A stretch of 6,951 nucleotides of DNA from Bacteroidota bacterium. GTDB lineage: Bacteria; Bacteroidota; Bacteroidia; Bacteroidales; Prolixibacteraceae. The notes beneath the pieces were generated by a model. That model was not told the origin of the DNA and did not search any database. It was given only the letters and a program-made list of their open reading frames with translations. Positions within the stretch are counted from its first letter, which is position 1. Each line of letters starts with the position of its first letter. Position numbers and translations under genes: made by a program. Below are positions 1 to 5,343 of the stretch, one piece after another. Location of the stretch: NCBI GenBank assembly GCA_030695265.1, contig JAUYTA010000043.1, positions 1 through 6,951 on the forward strand, given 5' to 3'.

Positions 1-1
1 A

Positions 2-310
2 ACAGCCCTTGCTTCACAAACTGAACCAGCAAGTATTTTTGGAATTTCTAATGTTGCTGACGGCATCAATCATGCTGTTCCAATTCAAAAAGAATTGCAA
101 ATATCATTTTCGTGGTTAAGTAAACAAGGACTCGTAGTTAAGCATGCAAAAAAGTATTTATTAACTTCCGAAGGGAAACTCGTGTATGAAAATGCATCTC
201 AAAACACAAAGTTCCTACAGAAGATCTTACTGAACTTGGAAATACAATTTGAGACGCTGAAACAAGTTCAACATGACACTCCAAATAAAATGGATTGCCC
301 GAAACTTTAA
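2..310 (+). CDS. Small winged-helix-like protein, 5' end outside window
   Basis: The reading frame is open from the left edge to the TAA at 308-310, so 102 C-terminal residues are visible and the true start lies upstream. The only internal start-like codons, such as the TTG at 95, would cut through a continuous fold and are not credible starts. The visible part reads as a winged helix. A helical N-terminal stretch contains ALASQTEPASIFGI, a probable recognition helix contains KELQISFSWLSKQGLV, and a beta wing contains KKYLLTSEGKLVYE. A helical, Lys/Gln-rich tail follows. I do not recognise a named family. DNA or RNA binding is inferred from the fold pattern only. The next gene, an S1 RNA-binding protein, starts 23 bases after the stop without a visible promoter, so the two may be co-transcribed. 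Confidence 0.72.
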   Translation, partial: TALASQTEPASIFGISNVADGINHAVPIQKELQISFSWLSKQGLVVKHAKKYLLTSEGKLVYENASQNTKFLQKILLNLEIQFETLKQVQHDTPNKMDCPKL

Positions 311-329
311 ACATTGAACTTTAAACTGC
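303..329 (+). repeat. Degenerate heptameric repeat before the S1 gene
   Basis: From 302 the sequence divides into 7-base units: aaacttt, aaacatt, gaacttt, aaactgc. As a result the 10-mer aactttaaac occurs at 303-312 and again at 317-326, exactly 14 bases apart. The tract begins in the last codons of the upstream gene and ends just before the ATG at 334. A similar 7-base rhythm precedes topB at 1235-1309. Confidence 0.5.
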
Positions 330-333
330 TTTT

Positions 334-1173
334 ATGACTGAAATAGGAAAAATAAATCACCTTTATGTGGTGAAAGAAGTGGATTTTGGTATTTATCTCG
401 ATGGTGGCGATTTGGGCGAAATCCTGATGCCGAAACGCTATGTTCCGGAAGGAACACAACCTGAAGATACGATCGATGCGTTTATTTATCTCGACTCGGA
501 AGACCGTTTGGTTGCAACGACTGAAAAGCCACTGGCAATGGTCGAAGAGTTCGCTTTGCTCGAAGTGGTCGCGGTAACACCCGTTGGCGCTTTCCTGAAC
601 TGGGGATTGCCGAAAGATTTGTTTGTTCCCTTTCGCGAGCAGCGCCAGCCAATGGAAGAAGGCAAAAAATACCTGGTTTATGTGTATGTTGATACCAATA
701 CCAAACGTATCGCTGCATCTTCAAAAATCGAAAATTACCTGGACAATATCCCGGTTGATTATGATGTTGACGAGGAAGTTGACCTGATTATTGTGAATGA
801 ATCCGATTTGGGTTACAATGCGATTATCGACAACAGTCACCTTGGAATTATCTTTAAAAACGAGGTTTTCCAGCCACTCAATCCGGGCGATAAAATTCAG
901 GGATTCATCAAGAAAATCAGGACTGATGGTAAAATTGACCTTTGTCTGGTTAAATCCGGTTATGAAAAAATCAGCGAATTTGCCGACCGGATCATTGCAG
1001 AACTTCAGAAACACGAAGGTTTTTTGCCATTGACCGACAAAAGTTCTCCTGAAGAAATCTATAAGTTGTTCAAATTCAGCAAGAAGAACTTCAAAGCTGC
1101 CATTGGAACACTCTACAAAAAGAGGATAATTGCGCTGGAAGAAAATGGAATCAGGCTGCTGGTTTCAGAATAG
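334..1173 (+). CDS. cvfB: CvfB/YitL-like S1 RNA-binding protein
   Basis: This 279-residue protein resembles the CvfB (conserved virulence factor B, YitL) family in length and layout. Three S1-like OB folds can be placed at about residues 1-65 (MTEIGKINHLYVVKEVDFGIYL), 70-132 (LLEVVAVTPVGAFLNWGLPKD) and 148-208 (GYNAIIDNSHLGIIFKNEVF, then GDKIQGFIKKIRTDGKIDL). A C-terminal winged helix spans about 220-278 and includes EEIYKLFKFSKKNFKAAIGT. CvfB proteins are cytoplasmic and bind RNA; in Staphylococcus aureus CvfB influences expression of virulence factors and binds RNA. The target here is unknown. The ATG at 334 is the first in frame, has no Shine-Dalgarno sequence, and lies 23 bases after the upstream stop. 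A strong hairpin 18 bases after the stop probably ends the transcript. The family is secure, the biological role is not. Confidence 0.85.
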   Translation: MTEIGKINHLYVVKEVDFGIYLDGGDLGEILMPKRYVPEGTQPEDTIDAFIYLDSEDRLVATTEKPLAMVEEFALLEVVAVTPVGAFLNWGLPKDLFVPFREQRQPMEEGKKYLVYVYVDTNTKRIAASSKIENYLDNIPVDYDVDEEVDLIIVNESDLGYNAIIDNSHLGIIFKNEVFQPLNPGDKIQGFIKKIRTDGKIDLCLVKSGYEKISEFADRIIAELQKHEGFLPLTDKSSPEEIYKLFKFSKKNFKAAIGTLYKKRIIALEENGIRLLVSE

Positions 1174-1190
1174 ATCAATCAAATAGCTAT

Positions 1191-1223
1191 ACTCAGCAGG
1201 TGACTTTAAGTCACCTGCTGAGT
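1191..1223. terminator. Perfect 15-bp inverted repeat, probable transcript end
   Basis: The arms actcagcaggtgact (1191-1205) and agtcacctgctgagt (1209-1223) are exact reverse complements around a 3-base centre, tta. In RNA this would be a very stable stem, realistically 14 bp with a 5-base loop. It lies 18 bases after the S1 gene stop. No U-run follows on either strand, so it is not a textbook intrinsic terminator. It may instead be a 3'-end stabilising hairpin or a dispersed palindromic element. The 8-bp palindrome atagctat (1183-1190) directly abuts it. Confidence 0.6.
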
Positions 1224-1234
1224 CTGACAACAAT

Positions 1235-1309
1235 CAAAATATCCAACGCCCAATATTCAATAACCAATATCCAAATTCAAGGCAAACCTGGAATTTGAAA
1301 CTTGGAACT
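1235..1309. repeat. Heptameric degenerate repeat tract upstream of topB
   Basis: Two sets of 7-base units fill most of the gap before topB. At 1235-1283 the units are caaaata, tccaacg, cccaata, ttcaata, accaata, tccaaat and tcaaggc. Near-identical nonamers (aatatccaa, aatattcaa, aatatccaa) therefore recur every 14 bases at 1238, 1252 and 1266. At 1289-1309 the units are tggaatt, tgaaact and tggaact, like the first set read on the other strand. The tract ends 7 bases before the ATG at 1317. No TAnnTTTG promoter box is visible in the gap. Confidence 0.6.
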
Positions 1310-1316
1310 ACTCAAC

Positions 1317-3671
1317 ATGAAAGTTTGCATTGCTGAAAAACCCAGTGTAGCCAAAGAACTGGCACAGATAATTGGCGCCAATGGTCGTCGGGACGGCTAT
1401 TTCGAAGGCAACGGATACCAGGTTACCTGGACATTCGGACATTTGTGCACCCTGAAAGAACCCAACGATTATACCAATCTCTGGAAATCATGGAGTTTGC
1501 ATCATTTGCCAATGATTCCGGCTAAATTTGGAATTAAAGTTATTGAGAACGATGGCGTAAAAAAGCAATTCGCAATCATCGAAAAACTGATGTCAACCGC
1601 AGAAGAGGTTATAAACTGCGGTGATGCGGGTCAGGAAGGGGAATTGATTCAGCGGTGGGTGATGTCGAAAGCAAAATGTACTGCTCCGGTTAAACGTTTG
1701 TGGATTTCGTCGCTTACAGAAGAAGCCATTCGCGAAGGTTTTAATCATTTGCAGCCGGGAGGAAAGTTCGATAATCTATATGCCGCCGGAAGTGCGCGCG
1801 CTATTGGCGACTGGTTGCTGGGGATGAATGCAACCCGCTTATATACCCTGAAATACGGCCAGAATAAACAGGTCCTTTCTATCGGAAGGGTGCAAACGCC
1901 GACACTTGCGTTGATAGTAAATCGCCAGAAAGAAATTGACGCTTTTAAGCCGGAACCGTATTTCGAAATCAAAACCATTTACCGCGAAACTACCTTTTCA
2001 GCTGCTTCAGGACGTTTCCAGAAGCGGGAGGATGCCGCGCAGGTGCTGGAAGAAATCAGTCATTTCGATCTGGAAATCGGTAAAATCGAAACTAAAAACA
2101 GTATTGAACAACCGTTGCGCCTCTTCGACCTTACTTCGCTTCAGGTGGATTGCAACCGGAAATACGGCATGAGCGCCGAAGAAACGCTGCGAACAATTCA
2201 ATCGCTCTACGAAAAAAAGCTGACCACTTATCCGCGTGTCGATACCACTTATCTTTCTGAAGATATTTACCCCAAAGTTCCGGGCATCCTGAAACAGTTA
2301 AAAGGCTACGAAACGCTGACAGAACCGCTGCTTCAGGGAAAACCAATCCGCAAAACGAACAAGGTTTTCGACGATAAAAAGATTACCGATCACCATGCCA
2401 TTATTCCAACCGGGCAGACACGTGTCGACCTGACCAAAGAGGAAAAGCAGGTGTTCGACATGGTTACAAAGCGTTTTATTTCAGTGTTTTATCCTGATTG
2501 TAAAGTTTCAAATACCACTGTTGAAGCCAAAGTTGGTCCGCACGATTTTAGAGCTACCGGAAAACAAATTTTAGTTCCCGGATGGCGAATCGTTTATATG
2601 AACGACAAAAATCCGGTTCAAAGCGATGAAAACATCCTGCCGATTTTTGTAACCGGCGAACATGGACCTCACGAACCGGGCTTGCTCGAAAAATACACAC
2701 AACCGCCTAAATATCTGACGGAAGCAACTTTACTCCGTGCTATGGAAACCGCCGGGAAAAGTGTTGATGACGAAGAATTGCGCGAACTGATGAAAGAAAA
2801 CGGAATTGGTCGCCCTTCCACCCGCGCCAATATCATCGAAACGCTTTTCAGGAGAAAATACGTGAAGAAGGAAGGCAAACGCTTGGTTGCCACTCAAACC
2901 GGAATCGACCTGATTGACAGCATTGAAAATGATTTGCTGAAATCGGCTGAACTCACCGGTCAGTGGGAAAAGAAATTACGTTTGATAGAAACTGGAAAAT
3001 ATGAGGTTTCACTTTTTATGGACGAAATGAAACAAATGGTTGCAGAGGTGGTCGATCAAGTGAAACACTCGCCAAGAAAAGTATTTGCTCTGGCTCCTGA
3101 AGAACCAGCAATTCCGGAGAAAAAAGAAAAAGCTGCGCCAGCCGAACCAACCGAGACTATTTGCCCTGCCTGCAAAAAAGGAACGCTTAAAAAAGGCAAA
3201 AATGCCTGGGGCTGTTCAGCCTGGAAAGACGGATGCAGGTTTATCATTCCATTCGAATTTATGGACAAAAAGCTCACCGATGCGCAAATTAAAAGGTTGG
3301 CGGAAAAAGGGAAAACCACGCTGATTAAAGGTTTCAAGCAGGAAGACGAAACGGTGGACGGATGTCTGGAACTGACGGATGATTTTAAAATCAATTTTGC
3401 AGAGTCTGAACCCGAAAAGTTGATTTGTCCTTCGTGCAAAATTGGTGAGATCGTGAAAGGAAATACAGCCTGGGGATGTTCGAATTTCAGGGGCGGCTGT
3501 AAACTCCGTATCCCGTTTGAATTTCAGGATAAAAAGCTGACCGGAAGTCATGTGAGTCAACTGGTTTTGAAGGGACAAACACGCCCGTTCACCAGTACCG
3601 ATGGAACAAACAAAATTTCTGGGATTTTCAGGTTTGATTCTAACTATCAAGTTCAATTTCAGGAAAAATAA
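1317..3671 (+). CDS. topB: DNA topoisomerase III (type IA)
   Basis: This 784-residue type IA topoisomerase relaxes negative supercoils and decatenates DNA by breaking one strand through a 5'-phosphotyrosine link. The TOPRIM domain starts MKVCIAEKPS, with catalytic Glu7, and continues at GDAGQEGEL with Asp103 and Glu107. The catalytic tyrosine is Tyr305 in LTTYPRVDTTYL. The conserved NGIGRPSTRANIIETL block is at about 495-510. The C-terminus has two tandem zinc-ribbon modules. The first has Cys616, Cys619, Cys633 and Cys640; the second has Cys704, Cys707, Cys721 and Cys728. Each is followed by IPFEFxDKKLT and a helix-turn ending. The ATG at 1317 is chosen because MKVCIAEKPSVAKELA is the usual family N-terminus; a TTG at 1302 would add only five atypical residues. 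The second TOPRIM aspartate is Gly105, which I believe is usual in Bacteroidota TopB. No clear promoter or terminator is seen. Confidence 0.96.
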   Translation: MKVCIAEKPSVAKELAQIIGANGRRDGYFEGNGYQVTWTFGHLCTLKEPNDYTNLWKSWSLHHLPMIPAKFGIKVIENDGVKKQFAIIEKLMSTAEEVINCGDAGQEGELIQRWVMSKAKCTAPVKRLWISSLTEEAIREGFNHLQPGGKFDNLYAAGSARAIGDWLLGMNATRLYTLKYGQNKQVLSIGRVQTPTLALIVNRQKEIDAFKPEPYFEIKTIYRETTFSAASGRFQKREDAAQVLEEISHFDLEIGKIETKNSIEQPLRLFDLTSLQVDCNRKYGMSAEETLRTIQSLYEKKLTTYPRVDTTYLSEDIYPKVPGILKQLKGYETLTEPLLQGKPIRKTNKVFDDKKITDHHAIIPTGQTRVDLTKEEKQVFDMVTKRFISVFYPDCKVSNTTVEAKVGPHDFRATGKQILVPGWRIVYMNDKNPVQSDENILPIFVTGEHGPHEPGLLEKYTQPPKYLTEATLLRAMETAGKSVDDEELRELMKENGIGRPSTRANIIETLFRRKYVKKEGKRLVATQTGIDLIDSIENDLLKSAELTGQWEKKLRLIETGKYEVSLFMDEMKQMVAEVVDQVKHSPRKVFALAPEEPAIPEKKEKAAPAEPTETICPACKKGTLKKGKNAWGCSAWKDGCRFIIPFEFMDKKLTDAQIKRLAEKGKTTLIKGFKQEDETVDGCLELTDDFKINFAESEPEKLICPSCKIGEIVKGNTAWGCSNFRGGCKLRIPFEFQDKKLTGSHVSQLVLKGQTRPFTSTDGTNKISGIFRFDSNYQVQFQEK

Positions 3672-3746
3672 AGAAATGTGTAAAACGAGAATTGACACGT
3701 AGTAATCTTTTTTGATTTGTGATGGAGGAATAGTTTCTATTTAGTT

Positions 3747-3763
3747 TATATTTGAACATTCAA
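3747..3763 (+). promoter_or_regulatory. Promoter -7 box and overlapping palindrome of hicBA
   Basis: TATATTTG at 3747-3754 matches the Bacteroidota -7 consensus TAnnTTTG and would place transcription start near 3758, giving a leader of about 18 bases. The -33 element is weak: TTTG at 3716-3719 leaves 27 bases to the -7 box, longer than usual. The perfect palindrome TTGAA-ca-TTCAA at 3752-3763 overlaps the box and the predicted start. That is where a HicB or HicAB repressor would block transcription. The operator role is inferred. Confidence 0.6.
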
Positions 3764-3775
3764 TTAATATTTATA

Positions 3776-4159
3776 ATGGATAAGTTACAATTGACAGCTG
3801 ATTTAGGTTTCACCCACGGGAAGTATCATGTAGGTCTTTCTCTGGTAGAATTTGAAGAGGAAAATGTTACAATAATCTATTCTCCCGCTCTGGATTTAAG
3901 CGGATATGGATATAGTCAAGAAGAAGCAAAACAATCTTTTTCAGAAGCTCTTAATGAATTCTTTAGATATACAAACAATAAGAATACTTTAGATAAAGTA
4001 CTTAAAGATTTGGGTTGGGCAATTAGAGGTACTAAAAAGAAGCCAAAGTTTAATCCTCCAAAGGATTCTGATCTGGTTGCTTTAAATCCTTTATACAATG
4101 ATATTGTCAATACTAAAAGCTATAAGGTTTCAAGAGAGGATGTTGAATTTGCATATTAA
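3776..4159 (+). CDS. hicB: HicB-like antitoxin
   Basis: This 127-residue protein resembles Bacteroidota HicB-like antitoxins. Its core has the partial RNase-H-like HicB fold: strand, hairpin and helix in VEFEEENVTIIYSPALDLSG, GYGYSQEEAKQSFSEALNEF (about residues 24-63). HicB antitoxins bind and neutralise the partner HicA ribonuclease and usually repress their own promoter. The C-terminal part (about 80-127, with GTKKKPKFNPP and KSYKVSREDVEFAY) is not a helix-turn-helix or ribbon-helix-helix that I can recognise, so the mode of DNA binding is unclear. The ATG at 3776 is preferred over the TTG at 3752, which would lie inside the promoter box. The hicA gene follows after 6 bases. Antitoxin-first order is the reverse of classical hicA-hicB. 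The gene is AT-rich (17 G/C in the 60 bases from 3961). Confidence 0.75.
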   Translation: MDKLQLTADLGFTHGKYHVGLSLVEFEEENVTIIYSPALDLSGYGYSQEEAKQSFSEALNEFFRYTNNKNTLDKVLKDLGWAIRGTKKKPKFNPPKDSDLVALNPLYNDIVNTKSYKVSREDVEFAY

Positions 4160-4165
4160 TATATC

Positions 4166-4396
4166 ATGTCCGCAAAGCATCTTCGAAATATTCCACTAAA
4201 ATTATACAGAGATTTTTTAATTGCCCAAGGATGTTCATGCAATAGAACTTCTGGAGGACATGAGCATTGGTCAAGAAAGGACTTATTACGACCAATAACA
4301 GTTCAAACACATGTAGATCCAGTACCAGAGTTTATTATAAAGAATGCGTTAAAGCAACTTGGATTAACCAAAGAAGGTTTTGTTAAATGGATTTAA
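4166..4396 (+). CDS. hicA: HicA-like mRNA interferase toxin
   Basis: This 76-residue protein has the size and fold pattern of HicA toxins, small double-stranded-RNA-binding-like ribonucleases that cleave mRNA. The signature is an amphipathic helix (LKLYRDFLIAQGCSC), then a beta strand carrying TSGGHEHWSR with His32 as the likely catalytic histidine of the family G-S/G-H motif and His34 nearby. A second strand reads PITVQTHVDPVP, and the protein ends in a helix (EFIIKNALKQLGLTKEGF). The start at 4166 lies 6 bases after the hicB stop, so the two are translated from one transcript. Nothing looks broken, so the toxin is probably active and held in check by the upstream protein. The assignment rests on the helix-strand-helix pattern, the GH motif and the paired gene. 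Confidence 0.78.
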   Translation: MSAKHLRNIPLKLYRDFLIAQGCSCNRTSGGHEHWSRKDLLRPITVQTHVDPVPEFIIKNALKQLGLTKEGFVKWI

Positions 4397-4467
4397 TTTA
4401 TGTTGCCCTTTTCTTTGAAGGATTAAATCCATGATACCCCTTTATCGGCATGTTACCATCCTTCAAA
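4387..4467. repeat. Two overlapping inverted repeats after hicA
   Basis: An exact 11-bp pair, atggatttaat (4387-4397, over the hicA stop codon) and attaaatccat (4422-4432), encloses 24 bases. A second exact 10-bp pair, tttgaaggat (4414-4423) and atccttcaaa (4458-4467), encloses 34 bases. The pairs share 4422-4423, so the two stems compete at their junction. They may close the hicBA transcript, or may be remains of an inserted element. No T-run follows. Confidence 0.45.
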
Positions 4468-4517
4468 TAGAGATGGAAATCTTCTTTTACGAAAATTTTG
4501 CTTTGTACGGATACATT
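4398..4517 (-). pseudogene. Possible 3' remnant of a gene, minus strand
   Basis: On the - strand, between a stop at 4518-4520 and the TAA at 4398-4400, lies a 39-codon open stretch. It has protein-like composition, including DFHLYLKDGNMPIKGYHGF and ending NPSKKRAT. Its only ATG would give a 17-residue peptide, and no promoter box is visible for it. I do not recognise a family. It may be the C-terminus of a gene deleted or displaced when the island was assembled, or a chance open frame. Confidence 0.25.
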
Positions 4518-4539
4518 TCATATATTTGTACGTATAAAT
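4497..4539 (+). promoter_or_regulatory. Promoter and operator-like palindrome of the DUF6364/PIN module
   Basis: TTTG at 4497-4500 and TATATTTG at 4521-4528 are separated by 20 bases, a good fit to the Bacteroidota -33/-7 promoter. Transcription would start near 4532, about 17 bases before the ATG at 4549. A 16-bp imperfect palindrome, atttgtacgtataaat (4524-4539, one mismatched pair), covers the end of the -7 box and the predicted start. The octamer tttgtacg occurs both at 4502-4509 and at 4525-4532. These are natural binding sites for the ribbon-helix-helix-type antitoxin encoded just downstream; that role is inferred. Confidence 0.72.
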
Positions 4540-4548
4540 TAATTTCCT

Positions 4549-4806
4549 ATGGATACAAAACTGACATTGAAGCTTGACAAGGATGTAATTGAAAAAGCCA
4601 AAGAATATGCTTCATCCCAAAAGAGAAGTTTGTCTAAAATAATTGAAACATTTTTACAATCATTGGCTAATCAAGAGAATCGGAAGAATGAAGATGAAAT
4701 TCAAATATCTCCATTTGTAAAAAGCATGTCTTCCGGGGTTAATATTCCAGCTGATTTGAATTATAAGAAGGAATATACTAACCACCTAATTGAAAAATAC
4801 AAATGA
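4549..4806 (+). CDS. DUF6364-type antitoxin, ribbon-helix-helix-like
   Basis: This 85-residue protein starts MDTKLTLKLDKDVIEKAKEY and continues with a basic helix (SSQKRSLSKIIETFLQSLA). That is the beta strand, helix, turn, helix pattern of DUF6364 proteins, which resemble ribbon-helix-helix DNA-binding antitoxins and are commonly paired with PIN toxins in Bacteroidota. The strand residues KLTLKL would insert into the operator major groove as a dimer. The C-terminal 35 residues (SPFVKSMSSGVNIPADLNYK, then the HLIEKYK end) are polar and would wrap around and block the toxin active site. The gene overlaps the next by ATGA (4803-4806), a sign of translational coupling. The ATG at 4549 follows a strong promoter at suitable distance; there is no Shine-Dalgarno sequence. 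Confidence 0.85.
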   Translation: MDTKLTLKLDKDVIEKAKEYASSQKRSLSKIIETFLQSLANQENRKNEDEIQISPFVKSMSSGVNIPADLNYKKEYTNHLIEKYK

Positions 4807-5228
4807 AGACCAGAATATTTCTCGACACCAATGTTATGCTTGACCTTTTGGGCGAAAGAATCCCCTTCTATGATTCAATAGCAAAAATTACAACTCTCGC
4901 TGACAGAAAACAAATAGAACTGGTTGTTTCAGCTTTATCATACGCTACAGTAAGTTATTTTCTTACCAAATTCGAGAATGCCGAAAAATCAAAAGAGAAG
5001 CTGCGAAAATTTAAAATCATTTCGGAGATAGCAGATTTGGATGAATTAACAATAGGAAAAGGATTAAATTCAAATTTTTCAGACTTTGAAGACTCACTGC
5101 AATATTTCAGCGCCCTAAAATCAAACTGTAAAATATTGATTACCAGAAATGTCAAAGATTTCAGAGAATCGCAGATACCAGTGATGACACCAGATGAATA
5201 TCTCACAAGCATCATAAGTGTCAGGTAA
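4803..5228 (+). CDS. PIN-domain ribonuclease toxin (PIN_3, VapC-like)
   Basis: This 141-residue protein is a single PIN domain, the metal-dependent ribonuclease fold of VapC-type toxins. It opens RIFLDTNVMLDLL with the first catalytic aspartate, Asp8, and Asp14. The middle SALSYATVSYFL segment lacks the acidic residue seen in many VapC proteins, which fits the PIN_3 subgroup. Further acidic residues are Asp94 and Asp97 in FSDFEDSLQYFSAL and Asp119 in ITRNVKDF. The protein ends SQIPVMTPDEYL, also typical of PIN_3 members. The start codon overlaps the antitoxin stop by four bases. All recognisable active-site residues are present, so I expect an intact toxin. The substrate (tRNA, rRNA or mRNA) cannot be predicted. 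The gene is AT-rich (17 G/C in the 60 bases from 5041). Confidence 0.87.
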   Translation: MKTRIFLDTNVMLDLLGERIPFYDSIAKITTLADRKQIELVVSALSYATVSYFLTKFENAEKSKEKLRKFKIISEIADLDELTIGKGLNSNFSDFEDSLQYFSALKSNCKILITRNVKDFRESQIPVMTPDEYLTSIISVR

Positions 5229-5283
5229 ATCAGGAAAAATTGTTAGCAGCAGAAAAATTTACAATTTAACTACCTCCTGATTT
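5227..5283 (+). terminator. Nested inverted repeats after the PIN toxin gene
   Basis: An outer 9-bp pair, aaatcagga (5227-5235, starting in the toxin stop codon) and tcctgattt (5275-5283), encloses an inner 7-bp pair, aaattgt (5237-5243) and acaattt (5261-5267). Together they could fold into one long interrupted stem at the end of the toxin transcript. No clean U-run follows, so this may be a 3'-end structure and not a classic terminator. Confidence 0.4.
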
Positions 5284-5287
5284 TCCG

Positions 5288-5339
5288 CAGATATCCCCAT
5301 AATTAGGGATTTCTGTCGTCAAAAATCTGATTACCTTTG
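5288..5339 (+). promoter_or_regulatory. Palindromic regulator site and -7 box of the metal operon
   Basis: The palindrome CAGAtATCCC (5288-5297), an 8-base centre, then GGGATtTCTG (5306-5315) matches in 9 of 10 arm positions over 28 bp. TACCTTTG at 5332-5339 is a good -7 box and predicts transcription start near 5343. No TTTG stands at the -33 position, and the palindrome occupies that area, centred about 41.5 bases upstream of the predicted start. That geometry is typical of class II activators such as Crp/Fnr-family proteins. A repressor is also possible. The regulator is unknown. Confidence 0.6.
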
Positions 5340-5343
5340 CCGC

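Noticed and set aside
34..41. TATTTTTG match to the -7 promoter consensus
   Set aside because: It is inside the winged-helix coding sequence with no -33 partner and no gene start at a suitable distance.
1302..1316. TTG start extending TopB by five residues
   Set aside because: The ATG at 1317 gives the usual MKVCIAEKPS family start, and the TTG lies inside the heptameric repeat tract.
3056..3439. Minus-strand open frame of 127 codons inside topB
   Set aside because: Antisense shadow of conserved coding sequence, with Ser/Phe-rich composition typical of reversed Lys/Glu-rich codons.
3216..3698. Long open frame on the minus strand opposite the 3' end of topB (160 codons)
   Set aside because: It is fully antisense to the conserved zinc-ribbon region of topB, has no promoter or recognisable domain, and is explained by the codon use of the + strand gene.
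3678..3713. Possible topB terminator (gtgt ... acac followed by a T-run)
   Set aside because: The pairing is only about 4 bp and the T-run is 7 or more bases from the stem, which is too weak to support.
3752..3775. TTG start extending HicB by eight residues
   Set aside because: It lies within the TATATTTG promoter box, upstream of the predicted transcription start, so it would not be in the mRNA.
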